This document shows positions 24,404 through 32,559 of a stretch of DNA of 64,000 bases, piece by piece. A program made the position numbers and the translations under genes. A model generated the notes under the pieces. That model was given only the letters and a program-made list of their open reading frames with translations. It had not been told where the DNA came from and did not search any database. How positions within the stretch are numbered: position 1 is the stretch's first letter; every line of letters starts with the position of its first letter. The stretch comes from JACCSI01 sp963815285 (GTDB lineage Bacteria; Acidobacteriota; Vicinamibacteria; Vicinamibacterales; UBA2999): positions 124,001 to 188,000 of the forward strand of contig CAWFGB010000009.1 in NCBI GenBank assembly GCA_963815285.1, in the 5' to 3' direction.

Positions 24404-25836
24404 CAAACTCTTGCTTCATCGACGTTGTCGAGACGGTCGCTGATGATCGCGTGGCAGTAAGCGACGCGGTCGAATCAGTCACCTACGGCCAACTGCGCGA
24501 ACGCGCCCGCCTCGTGGCGGGTGTGCTCGCCGCGCGGCTCGGCGAGCGGGGCTTCGTCATCACCAAGGCCACCGCCACCGTTGACTTCGTCGCGACCATG
24601 TTGGGCGTGATGTATGCGGGATGTACTCCTGTCCCAGTGGATCCTGATCTGCCGGCTGCCGCGGTGGAGTTCATCCGGTCGAAGAGTCAGGCGCTCGAGA
24701 TCCTCGAGCCGATGTCCCCGGCCGCACTGGAGGGTGGCCGAGCGGTGGATCGACCGAGCGCTGACGTTCCAGCGCTCATCATGTTCACTTCCGGAACCAG
24801 CGGGTTTCCGAAAGGCGTGGTCGTGTCGAGCGCGAACCTGCTCGCTTCGTGCCGGGCGATGGCCGATTATCTCGGCTATCACGCGCACCCGTCAGCCGGC
24901 GTCGTGCTGCCGCTCCATTACAGTTACGCGCTGCTCTCGCAGGTCTGCTGTCAGCTGACGGTGGGTGGCCACATGCACTTGTTTGCCGAGATGCGCAATC
25001 CGCTGAAGGTCGCGCGCGTGATGAACGAGCGTCGCCTCGAAACGTTCTGCGGCGTGCCGTCCACCTTCCATGCACTCCGGGCTTTTCACGCGCTCAGCCC
25101 GATTACGATGCCTCATGTGCGCGTGCTGTGCTCGGCCGGCGCGGCGATGGATATCGGCCAGCTCCAGGAAGTGAAGACAATCTTTCCCAATGCGCTGTTC
25201 TTCAACAACTACGGGATGACCGAGGCGGCGCCACGCATTGCGTTCTGCCGCGAGGATGATCCGCGGTTCTACGAGGGAACGTGCGGTCGGCCGATGGCCG
25301 GAGTGGACGTGAAGATCGTGGATCCGGCAACGCACGACGAACTGCCGGACGGTGCGCGTGGCGTGCTCGTGCTGCGGGGGCCGAATGTCACATCCGGTTA
25401 CCTGAACGATCCCGAACAGACCGCGCGAGCCTTTACCCGCGACGGTTATCTGATTTCTGGAGACCTGGCGTATCGTGATCGAGGGTATCTGTTCATCTGC
25501 GGTCGGCTGGACGACATGTTCAACTCGGGCGGCGAGAAGATGGTGCCACTCGAGATCGAGCGCGTGTTGAATACCGCAGAGGGCGTCGAGATGTCGGCGC
25601 TCGCCGGGATCCCTGATGCAAACCGCGGTATGATCGCCGTGGCCTTCGTCAAACCCGCCCGTAAGGGTTTGACGCGCGCTGCGCTTGTCCAGCACCTGCG
25701 TCGTGAACTCCCGACGTCCAAGATCCCGCAGCAGTTCATGGAGGTCCGTGGCTTTCCGATGACCAGCAACGGCAAGTTGCAGCGGCGGCGGTTGTCGCCG
25801 GACGACCAGGAGTTCGTGGTGCGGGAGATTCGTTGA
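24400..25836 (+). CDS. AMP-dependent acyl ligase (ANL superfamily)
   Basis: 478 residues of the acyl-CoA/acyl-ACP synthetase family. It has the P-loop-like IMFTSGTSGFPKGVV, the adenylate-binding YGMTEAAPRI, the hinge motif ISGDLAYRDRGYLFICGRLDDMF and the C-terminal catalytic SNGKLQRRRL. It would activate a carboxylic acid as an acyl-adenylate and load it onto CoA or, more likely here, the ACP encoded four genes downstream. GTG at 24400 overlaps the previous stop; its own TGA overlaps the LuxE ATG (TGATG). It belongs to the acyl-activation cassette 23.3-30.3 kb. Substrate length cannot be read from sequence. Confidence 0.92.
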   Translation: MTNSCFIDVVETVADDRVAVSDAVESVTYGQLRERARLVAGVLAARLGERGFVITKATATVDFVATMLGVMYAGCTPVPVDPDLPAAAVEFIRSKSQALEILEPMSPAALEGGRAVDRPSADVPALIMFTSGTSGFPKGVVVSSANLLASCRAMADYLGYHAHPSAGVVLPLHYSYALLSQVCCQLTVGGHMHLFAEMRNPLKVARVMNERRLETFCGVPSTFHALRAFHALSPITMPHVRVLCSAGAAMDIGQLQEVKTIFPNALFFNNYGMTEAAPRIAFCREDDPRFYEGTCGRPMAGVDVKIVDPATHDELPDGARGVLVLRGPNVTSGYLNDPEQTARAFTRDGYLISGDLAYRDRGYLFICGRLDDMFNSGGEKMVPLEIERVLNTAEGVEMSALAGIPDANRGMIAVAFVKPARKGLTRAALVQHLRRELPTSKIPQQFMEVRGFPMTSNGKLQRRRLSPDDQEFVVREIR

Positions 25837-26921
25837 TGTTTCTCGACAACCAGCCGCCGTTTTCATTGGCGCCCGCGGACAAGGAGCGGTATCTCTCTGC
25901 GCAGCTGGCTGAACTGCTGGCCCATCACCGGGCGCGCTGTGCGCCGTACGCCCAGGTCGTGGCCGATTGGGAGCGCCAGCCGTCCCCCGGCGTCACAGAC
26001 ACCGAGCGCTATCCGTTTCTTCCGGTGACGGTTTTCAAGGAGTACGACCTGCGGTCAACGGCCGTTGAGGGCATGAGCGTTCGCTCCTCGTCCACCACCG
26101 GGACGGCGGCCGCTCGCATTTTTGTCGATAAGCCCACCAAGAAGCGGCAGGCGATTTCGGCGAATCGTATTCTCGGCGACTTCATCGGCACCCAGCCTCG
26201 CCCCTACCTGGTATTCGACCTCGATCGTACTGTCAGGGGACTCGAGTCGATGAGCGCACGTGGCGCGGCGATTCTGAGTCTGGCGCATCTCGCCACCGAC
26301 TTCCACTTCGTTATGCGAGAGGGTTCGGACGGTCAGCTCGAGCTCGACCCGGAGGCTTTCTCGCGAGCGCTCGCGGCGATTGGGGATCGTCCGTTCATCG
26401 CGTATGGGTTCACCTACATCCTGTTTCAGGCCCACGCCGAACTCGCCGCGCGCCACGCCGGCCTTCGTCGTGTCGCCCATCCACAGTCGGTGCTGCTGCA
26501 CAGCGGCGGGTGGAAGCGACTAACCGCTCTGGCTGTGGACAAGCCTCAGTTCAATCGCTCGGTGGCGGCCGTGTGGGGGCTTGCGCCGGAAAACGTGGTG
26601 GATTTCTACGGTGCGGTCGAGCAGGTGGGGATGCCGTATCCCGACTGCGCGGCGGGCCTCAAACACGCCCCTTACTGGGGCGACGTGATTATTCGCCGAG
26701 CCGACACTCTCCAGCCGGCAGCTCCCGGCGAGCCCGGGCTCATTCAGCTGATCAACTGCCTGCCGTTGTCGGCTCCAAATCACAGCGTATTGACCGAAGA
26801 CATGGGCGAGCTCGTGCTGAACGACGGTTGCTCGTGCGGACGGCGCGGCAAGGCGTTCGTCTTCCGCGGCCGGGCGCAGCGTGCCGAAGTGAGGGGATGT
26901 AGCGATGTTGGTGGCCGCTAA
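25836..26921 (+). CDS. LuxE-family acyl-protein synthetase
   Basis: 361 residues of the LuxE/PaaK-like adenylating family: RYPFLPVTVFKEYDLRS, SSSTTGTAAARIFVDK (the Ser/Thr/Gly-rich ATP loop), VLLHSGGWKRL, DFYGAVEQVG, TEDMGELVLNDGCSCGRRGKAFVFRGRAQRAE. In luminous bacteria LuxE activates a fatty acid and passes it to LuxC for reduction to an aldehyde. No luciferase (LuxAB) or acyltransferase LuxD is nearby, so this is not a light-emission system. The ATG at 25836 sits in the TGATG overlap with the ligase. The 3' end overlaps the LuxC-like gene by 17 bases. Confidence 0.9.
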   Translation: MFLDNQPPFSLAPADKERYLSAQLAELLAHHRARCAPYAQVVADWERQPSPGVTDTERYPFLPVTVFKEYDLRSTAVEGMSVRSSSTTGTAAARIFVDKPTKKRQAISANRILGDFIGTQPRPYLVFDLDRTVRGLESMSARGAAILSLAHLATDFHFVMREGSDGQLELDPEAFSRALAAIGDRPFIAYGFTYILFQAHAELAARHAGLRRVAHPQSVLLHSGGWKRLTALAVDKPQFNRSVAAVWGLAPENVVDFYGAVEQVGMPYPDCAAGLKHAPYWGDVIIRRADTLQPAAPGEPGLIQLINCLPLSAPNHSVLTEDMGELVLNDGCSCGRRGKAFVFRGRAQRAEVRGCSDVGGR

Positions 26922-28209
26922 CCCGACCCACCGCGAGTCGCCTGCGGGCCACGGGGTGGCCGCCAGCATCGCCGCGCTCCGTGAAGAACGCCTCTCGCGC
27001 GATCGGTTGCCCTATGCGGCGCGGCTCGCCGCACTCAACGGCTTGTCCGACGCGCTGATGACGCGCGACCCAGAAGTGATGCGGGTGCTGCCCGCAGCCG
27101 GGGTTGCTTTTGCCGCAGCTTTCTTGCGCACCACCAATCTCGACCACCTTGTGCGCCGGGAGGTCCCGCACCAGGGCGCGTTCGATGCGTTCGTGCTGAT
27201 CGGCCCTCGCAAAAGCCTGCGCGTGCTGCCGCAGGGCGTCGCCTGTCATTGGATCGCCGGCAACGTGCCGCTTCTTGGATTGTTTTCGTGGGCGTTGAGC
27301 GCGCTGGCCGGGAACCTCAACGTCATTCGCACGAGCAGCCGGGCGGGCGATTTCATGACGCCGGTGCTGCAGTTACTCGCCCGTCTTTCAGACGACGGTC
27401 GGGCGCTCGCCGACGACACGTTGGTCTTGAGCTTCCCCCGCGAAGACGAGGCGTCACACCGTGCGATGAGCGCTGCAGCCAATGTGCGAATCGCCTGGGG
27501 CGGAGAGGAGGCCGTCGAATCCGTGATGGCGTTGCCGGCCCGCTGGGATTGCGAGACGCTCGTGCTTGGCCCGCGAATGAGCCTGGCGATCGTTGACCCG
27601 GCATTGGCCTCAGATCGCATCCTCGCGCGTTTGGCTTCTGATGTCGCCTATTTCGATCAGCAGGCATGCAGCTCGCCGCAATGGATCTTCGTAAAGGGCG
27701 ATCGCGCCGGTGAGGCATTCCACGGGTGGGTTGAGCGATTTGCCCGCGCCTTCGCCGCCCAGGCCCAGGGCCTCGGCCGCCATCCCCTCGATTTCGGCGA
27801 GACCTACCGCATCGGCCTCGACCGCACCCGCGTGCTGCTCGATGGTGGGGTGCTTCGCCGCGACGAGGAGACAGCATGGACCGTGGCCGTCGTCGATGCC
27901 CCGGACACGCGCATCGCCTGCATGAATCGGGTCGTGCAGGTGATCCCATTCCGCGACGTCTCCGAGATAGACGGGTTCATCCCGCCCAACGTGCAGACCG
28001 CCGTCATGCTGCTCGAATCCGACGATGCGGAGCGATTTTCCGAACTGGCGGCGCGCCGCGGCGTGTGCCGTTTTCCACGACCCGGTGAGGGAAACAATTT
28101 CGACAATCCGTGGGACGGCATCCCGCTCATGTCCCGGCTGACGCGATGGGCCATCCGAACCAACGCTGCAGACACCCGCGCGGCGACCGAGAAACTTACT
28201 GATGAATGA
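26905..28209 (+). CDS. LuxC-family acyl-CoA/acyl-protein reductase
   Basis: 434 residues of the aldehyde-dehydrogenase-like LuxC family: CHWIAGNVPLLGLFSWALSA, NVIRTSS, and SDVAYFDQQACSSPQWIFV with the expected catalytic Cys255. The C-terminus GVCRFPRPGEGNNFDNPWDG is typical. It reduces an activated acyl group to the aldehyde with NADPH through an acyl-cysteine intermediate. It overlaps both neighbours (LuxE upstream, ACP downstream), so stoichiometric expression is likely. Together with LuxE, the ACP and the dehydrogenases it defines an acid-to-aldehyde-to-alcohol route. The acyl substrate is unknown. Confidence 0.92.
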   Translation: MLVAANPTHRESPAGHGVAASIAALREERLSRDRLPYAARLAALNGLSDALMTRDPEVMRVLPAAGVAFAAAFLRTTNLDHLVRREVPHQGAFDAFVLIGPRKSLRVLPQGVACHWIAGNVPLLGLFSWALSALAGNLNVIRTSSRAGDFMTPVLQLLARLSDDGRALADDTLVLSFPREDEASHRAMSAAANVRIAWGGEEAVESVMALPARWDCETLVLGPRMSLAIVDPALASDRILARLASDVAYFDQQACSSPQWIFVKGDRAGEAFHGWVERFARAFAAQAQGLGRHPLDFGETYRIGLDRTRVLLDGGVLRRDEETAWTVAVVDAPDTRIACMNRVVQVIPFRDVSEIDGFIPPNVQTAVMLLESDDAERFSELAARRGVCRFPRPGEGNNFDNPWDGIPLMSRLTRWAIRTNAADTRAATEKLTDE

Positions 28210-28447
28210 CACGAATGCCAGGCTGAAGCAGTTGATCGCCGAATTGTTCAAATGCAATGTGGCGGAGGTCACCGACGACACCGGCCCGGGAGACCTGCCT
28301 GGTTGGGATTCGCTCGGCCACGTCACCTTGATGACGGAGATACAGCGGCGTTTCGACCGCCACGTGCCGATTGAGGAGGCCATCGAAGTTGAATCGGTGC
28401 GCGATCTGGCGCACATTCTCGAACGTTTGCAGGGAACCCATCCGTGA
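28202..28447 (+). CDS. Acyl carrier protein
   Basis: 81 residues of the phosphopantetheine-binding ACP fold: helix 1 LKQLIAELFKC, then GWDSLGHVTLMTEIQRRF with the modified Ser37 (WDSL), then IPIEEAI-like PIEEAIEVESVRDLAHILE. It is a dedicated carrier, separate from the fatty-acid-synthase ACP. The ATG at 28202 overlaps the end of the LuxC gene and the stop overlaps the SDR gene (GTGA). It likely carries the acyl chain loaded by the AMP ligase and handed to LuxE/LuxC or to the GNAT-like enzyme. Confidence 0.94.
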   Translation: MNDTNARLKQLIAELFKCNVAEVTDDTGPGDLPGWDSLGHVTLMTEIQRRFDRHVPIEEAIEVESVRDLAHILERLQGTHP

Positions 28448-29196
28448 ACATCGCCGACCAGCGGGTGATTGTCACCGGCGCCGCCTCGGGGCTGGGACTC
28501 GCTTTCGCCCGGCGGCTTGTGAGTCGCGGCGCCCGCGTCTGGGGCCTCGATCGTGACGTCTCGGCCATCGACCAGGTGCGCGGTGACGGTAGCGGCCAGG
28601 GCATCACGTTCATTCGTTGCGACGTCGGCTTGGAGGCCGAGGTGATGGCTGCGGTCGCCGAGGTTGACCATCAGGCCGGCGGTGTTACGGTCCTGGTGAA
28701 CAATGCTGCCATCCTGCGCGACCAGGCGCTGGTCTCCAAGCTCGGCAGGACAGTGCGCAAGCACTCGGTCGTCGAATGGGATGAGACGCTCAGGAGCAAT
28801 CTCACGGGAACGTTTCTGATGGCGCGGGAAGTGGTGGAGGGAATGCTGCGCGCGCGGCGGCCCGGCCTGATCGTCAATGTGTCGTCGATCTCGCGTGCTG
28901 GGAATCCAGGGCAGAGTGCCTATGCCGCCAGCAAAGCCGCGGTGGACGCCCTTACCGTAACCTGGTCGCAAGAGCTTGCCATCTACGGGATTCGCGTCGT
29001 CGCGCTGGCACCGGGCTTCATCGAAACCAGCATGACCACCCGGATTCCGCCGGTCTTTCTCGAACGTATTCGCGAGCGCACGCCACTCGGGCGCTTTGGC
29101 ACGCTCGACGAGTTCGGGCACGCCATCGAGTTCATCGTCGAAAACGATTATCTGAACGGCAAAGTGCTGGAGCTCGATGGCGGACTCCGCTTCTAA
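28444..29196 (+). CDS. Short-chain dehydrogenase/reductase (FabG-like)
   Basis: 250 residues of the classical SDR family: TGAASGLGLAFA dinucleotide motif, VLVNNAAILRD, catalytic Ser in NVSSIS and Y160xxxK164 in SAYAASKAAVDAL, and a typical C-terminus LNGKVLELDGGLRF. FabG-like enzymes reduce 3-oxoacyl-ACP, and here the adjacent ACP suggests an acyl-ACP or aldehyde substrate. The GTG at 28444 lies in a GTGA overlap with the ACP stop. It overlaps the next gene by 20 bases. The catalytic triad is intact. Confidence 0.92.
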   Translation: MNIADQRVIVTGAASGLGLAFARRLVSRGARVWGLDRDVSAIDQVRGDGSGQGITFIRCDVGLEAEVMAAVAEVDHQAGGVTVLVNNAAILRDQALVSKLGRTVRKHSVVEWDETLRSNLTGTFLMAREVVEGMLRARRPGLIVNVSSISRAGNPGQSAYAASKAAVDALTVTWSQELAIYGIRVVALAPGFIETSMTTRIPPVFLERIRERTPLGRFGTLDEFGHAIEFIVENDYLNGKVLELDGGLRF

Positions 29197-30307
29197 AGCC
29201 ACTCTCGGGGCCGCGGCGTCTGACGCCGCGCGACCGCGCGGGCTGGTGCGCTACATCCGCGAGCTCGACGACGAGCTGTTTGCGTTTCAACGCCAGGCAT
29301 TCCCGACACGCCGCGCGGACTGGGTCGAGCCACGCTGGCGCTGGATGTTTCAGCATTCGGCCGAGCGGCTGGGCGTCGAGCCGATGGTGTGGCTTTACCG
29401 GGGCAAAGAGGGCATCCTCGCGCAGCAAGGGGCAATCCCCGTACGGCTGCACACGCAGGCGGGTGAGCGCGTGACGGGCTGGTTCGTCGAAACCATGGTG
29501 CTGGAGCAGGCGCGCGGCAAGGCCATCGGGCCCATGCTGGTGGCCAAGGCGAGACAGGATTTGCCGTTCAACCTGTCGCTCGGGCAGACCGAGCAGATGC
29601 GTCAGCTGCAGTACAGCCTGGGCTGGAAGCGGGTCGTCGATTTGGAAACGCTGGTGTTCGTGCTCAATGCGGCGAAGGCTGTCGCCGGCAAAGTCCCCGC
29701 ACTCGTTGAGCCAGCCGCCGGAGCCACACTTGGCCTGGGCCAGACGCTGCGTTGGTGGCGAGGGCGCCTGCAATCGCGCGCGGCGGTCGTGACCGAGCCG
29801 CTGACGCGGTTCGGGCCCGCGCACGACCTGCTGTGGTCTGAGGTGCGATCGGCGTACGCGGTCGCCGTGGTCCGCGATGCGTCGTATCTGAACTGGAAGT
29901 ACGTCGAGCAACCCGGACAGGATTTCAGGCGGATCCAAATTCGCCAGGACGGCAAGGTCAGTGGCATCGTCGTCATCAGCATCGTCGAGCCCGACGCTGT
30001 CTACCGGACGAGGCGCGCCTTTGTGAACGAGATCGTCGTGAACCCGAACAACGACCGCGATGTGTGGACGGCTCTCGAGGCTGCCCGCGCGCATGCGAGC
30101 GATTGTGGCGCGGATCTGCTGTTGTTCGACATCATCAATCCAGCGTTGGTGCGGCGTGCGCTCGCCTTTGGCTTCAAGCGGCGCGCGCCAGCGCGGGTGC
30201 TGCTGATTGCAACTGGTGAGCCACCGACCCCCGCCGAGCAACTAACCCTTGATGGCGCGAACTGGCTGGTAACTCGAGGCGATTCCGACATCGACCGACC
30301 CTGGTGA
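29177..30307 (+). CDS. GNAT-like acyltransferase of the LuxC/LuxE cassette
   Basis: 376 residues. The N-terminal half shows the acetyltransferase-like pattern WRWMFQHSAERLG...PMVWLYRGKEGILAQQGAIPVR... GWFVETMVLEQARGKAIGPMLV, resembling the acyl-CoA-binding Q/RxxGxG/A region of GNAT proteins. The C-terminal half (NEIVVNPNNDRDVWTALEAARAHASDCGAD) is like a second GNAT or FemAB-like module. It could transfer the ACP-bound or reduced acyl group to an amino-sugar or lipid. It overlaps the SDR gene by 20 bases and ends the operon. The family call is moderate and the substrate unknown. Confidence 0.62.
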   Translation: MADSASKATLGAAASDAARPRGLVRYIRELDDELFAFQRQAFPTRRADWVEPRWRWMFQHSAERLGVEPMVWLYRGKEGILAQQGAIPVRLHTQAGERVTGWFVETMVLEQARGKAIGPMLVAKARQDLPFNLSLGQTEQMRQLQYSLGWKRVVDLETLVFVLNAAKAVAGKVPALVEPAAGATLGLGQTLRWWRGRLQSRAAVVTEPLTRFGPAHDLLWSEVRSAYAVAVVRDASYLNWKYVEQPGQDFRRIQIRQDGKVSGIVVISIVEPDAVYRTRRAFVNEIVVNPNNDRDVWTALEAARAHASDCGADLLLFDIINPALVRRALAFGFKRRAPARVLLIATGEPPTPAEQLTLDGANWLVTRGDSDIDRPW

Positions 30308-30347
30308 AGATCTCGACAACCGTTAACTCAATTCGAAGGGAACGACA

Positions 30348-31214
30348 GTGATCGATCTGCACATGCACACCACCGCGTCTGATGGACGATGCACGCCCGA
30401 AGATCTGGTGCGCCGTGCGTATGAGGCCGGCATCCGTACGATGAGCGTCACCGACCACGACACGATGGCCGGCCTGGCGCCCGCCCAGCAGGCAGCCGCG
30501 CCGCTCGGGATGACGGTCGTGCCGGGCATCGAGATTACGTCAGTGCATCGCGGGAAGGACGTGCACGTGCTGGCGTATTTCCTGTCTGCATCGGCGCCCG
30601 GCCTGCAGGATCTGCTGAGCGGCCAGCGCAAACAGCGCGTCGATCGCGCCATCGAGATTGCCAGTCGCCTGGCCAGGCTGGGTGCGCCGATTGAGGTGCA
30701 ACCGTTCATCGAGGCGGCCTCGGCACCAGGCGGGAAGGCCATTGCGCGGCCGCAGATTGCGCAAGCGCTGATTGTCGCCGGACACGTCGGCTCGGTCGCC
30801 GAAGCGTTCGACAAATACCTCGGCGAGGACAGCCCCGCCTACGTCCCGCACAGTGGGGCGTCGCCGGCGGATGTCATCGCGCTCGTCACCGCCGGGGGAG
30901 GCGTGGCATCGCTCGCACATCCCGGCTATCGTCCGCAGGACGAGATTATTCCAGGACTCATTGATGCCGGCCTCGAAGCGTTGGAGGTGTTTCACAGCTC
31001 GCACGACGCCGAGGCACAGGCGCGCTACCTTGACATCGCCACGCGATACAGGCTGTTGGTGACGGGCGGATCGGACTATCACGGCGAAGGCACGCGTCGC
31101 GCCGAGTTCTTCGGCGTGTGTCACCTACCCGTTTCACACTTTGATGCGCTCGTGGCCCATGCCACCAAACGGCGCAACCCTGTGGCCGGCGTCCCCGCGA
31201 CGCCATCGGCCTAG
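30348..31214 (+). CDS. PHP-domain phosphoesterase (RNase AM/YciV-like)
   Basis: 288 residues of the PHP metal-dependent phosphoesterase family: IDLHMHTTASDGRCTPEDLV, SVTDHDTMAGLAPA, PGIEITSVHRGKDVHVLAY, VASLAHPGYR, GGSDYHGEG. All PHP metal-ligand motifs are in place. Relatives dephosphorylate nucleoside 3',5'-bisphosphates or trim small RNAs. The bisphosphate PAP is the by-product of PAPS-dependent sulfonation, so a PAP-clearing role would suit this locus (inference). The GTG start at 30348 follows GAAGGGA. Confidence 0.87.
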   Translation: MIDLHMHTTASDGRCTPEDLVRRAYEAGIRTMSVTDHDTMAGLAPAQQAAAPLGMTVVPGIEITSVHRGKDVHVLAYFLSASAPGLQDLLSGQRKQRVDRAIEIASRLARLGAPIEVQPFIEAASAPGGKAIARPQIAQALIVAGHVGSVAEAFDKYLGEDSPAYVPHSGASPADVIALVTAGGGVASLAHPGYRPQDEIIPGLIDAGLEALEVFHSSHDAEAQARYLDIATRYRLLVTGGSDYHGEGTRRAEFFGVCHLPVSHFDALVAHATKRRNPVAGVPATPSA

Positions 31215-31242
31215 TGGACTGAGGCCGCATGACCTGGGAAAC

Positions 31243-31518
31243 GTGGGCTGCACCAACAACGCGGCGGCTGCGCTAGCGTTCCCGATTGCCTACGCCACCG
31301 CCCAAACGCTGGGGGTCAACTTCCTGCCCTTTGCTGTCGTCATCGCGATTGCCGCATCTGCCGGGTTTGCCACACCGCTGGGCTATCAGACACATCTGAT
31401 GGTCTACGGCGCCGGAGGATACCGATTCAATGACTATTTGCGAATCGGGATCCCACTGGATGTGATTGCGATGGTGGTGACCGTGATTCCGACGCCGTGG
31501 TTTTTTCCGCTGCAGTAA
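31243..31518 (+). pseudogene. C-terminal remnant of an SLC13-family (DASS) permease
   Basis: About 90 codons in one frame match only the last part of a divalent-anion:sodium symporter: TNNAAAALAFPIAYATAQTL, FAVVIAIAASAGFATPLGY and QTHLMVYGAGGYRFNDYLRI, then a last helix. Full members are about 430-600 residues. The upstream bases are the PHP gene, so the N-terminal three-quarters is deleted. No ribosome site is seen. SLC13 proteins include sulfate and phosphate carriers, so it may once have imported sulfate. Confidence 0.82.
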
Positions 31519-31559
31519 GAGGCGGGTGAGATAATTCACTGAGTGTGGAGAGTCGCGTC

Positions 31560-32357
31560 ATGATCTCGTGGTCATCGCCCGCCAGCCAGCGCATCAGGAC
31601 GATCGCCTGGCTATTCGTGCTGGCTGCGGTCAGCGCGGGGTGCGATCAACCGCTCAATCTGGGTGTCCTGGCAGGAGCCCAGCCCAGCGCGCGAGGCACA
31701 GGCCAATATCTCGAGTTCGACTTACCACAGGAATACTCGAACAAGGATGCTAACGGCGAGTTCGTGATTACCGGGTTCAGGCTGGGATTCTTTCGAGCCG
31801 ACAGTGCCGAGCCAATATCGACAATTGAAGTCGGCCGGGACGCAGTCGTCGTGAACGGCAGTACCGGCAAGGTGTTGCTCACACCGCAACAGTTTCCGAA
31901 AGACCTTGGCCCGGTCGTCCTGCGTCTTCAGACCCTCACTCGCCAGGCGGCGAGTGAATGGAGCGCACCGTCCACGGCGCTCGCCGATACGAGCAGTGCA
32001 ACGCCAGGGAGTGCTCCTGAGAAGGCTTCGCCCTCACGGTCCCGGCTCTCGATGAGCGACGTCGAGCGCCACCCGCGTTTGGCTGAAGCCCTACGCAAGC
32101 TCAAGCCCTCGGGAACGGAGTTCGAGCAAGTGTTGGCGCCGTTCCGAAACGTCAACCAGTTGGCGCAGGCCGTGGCGCTCTGCACGGCGCAAGACATCGC
32201 GCTGGACTCACTTGCTGCGAGAATGGTGGGGCCACCGCGGCGGTCGTTGCGCAATGCGGTGCGCGAACTCAAGCCTGCGCTGGAAGGCGCCGCGATGCGT
32301 AAGGCCAACGCGGCGGGGAAGCAATTGTTGGGTGCCGCGCCGACGCCGCGGCCCTAG
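31560..32357 (+). CDS. Hypothetical lipoprotein
   Basis: About 265 residues. The lipoprotein signal ends AWLFVLAAVSAGC, giving a lipidated Cys near residue 28. The body has a beta-rich N-terminal segment (GQYLEFDLPQEYSNKDANGEFVI) that could be a small immunoglobulin- or Fn3-like fold. A Pro/Ser-rich linker (about 145-165) and a helical C-terminal segment follow. I recognise no family. The ATG at 31560 is preferred to GTG 31545 because GGAGAG lies 7 bases before it. It precedes the polysaccharide genes on the same strand. Confidence 0.72.
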   Translation: MISWSSPASQRIRTIAWLFVLAAVSAGCDQPLNLGVLAGAQPSARGTGQYLEFDLPQEYSNKDANGEFVITGFRLGFFRADSAEPISTIEVGRDAVVVNGSTGKVLLTPQQFPKDLGPVVLRLQTLTRQAASEWSAPSTALADTSSATPGSAPEKASPSRSRLSMSDVERHPRLAEALRKLKPSGTEFEQVLAPFRNVNQLAQAVALCTAQDIALDSLAARMVGPPRRSLRNAVRELKPALEGAAMRKANAAGKQLLGAAPTPRP

Positions 32358-32559
32358 CCTCGGCGTTCAGCCCTGACACCCCCGCGCGTCTGCCGTCACA
32401 GTTCAGCGGGGCTTAGGACGATAGAGGAGAAGTCAACCTCTGGATAGACTTCTTACCCGCAAATCGAGAGATTCTCTGGCTGTGCCGGAGATCCTCCCGA
32501 TTCTAGGCCCGGTTTTTGGCCCCGTGTTGGCCGCTAGTTTGCTGACAAGAGCATGCTCC

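Noticed and set aside
23273..30307. A bioluminescence (lux) operon
   Set aside because: There are LuxC- and LuxE-type genes but no luciferase subunits LuxA/LuxB and no LuxD.
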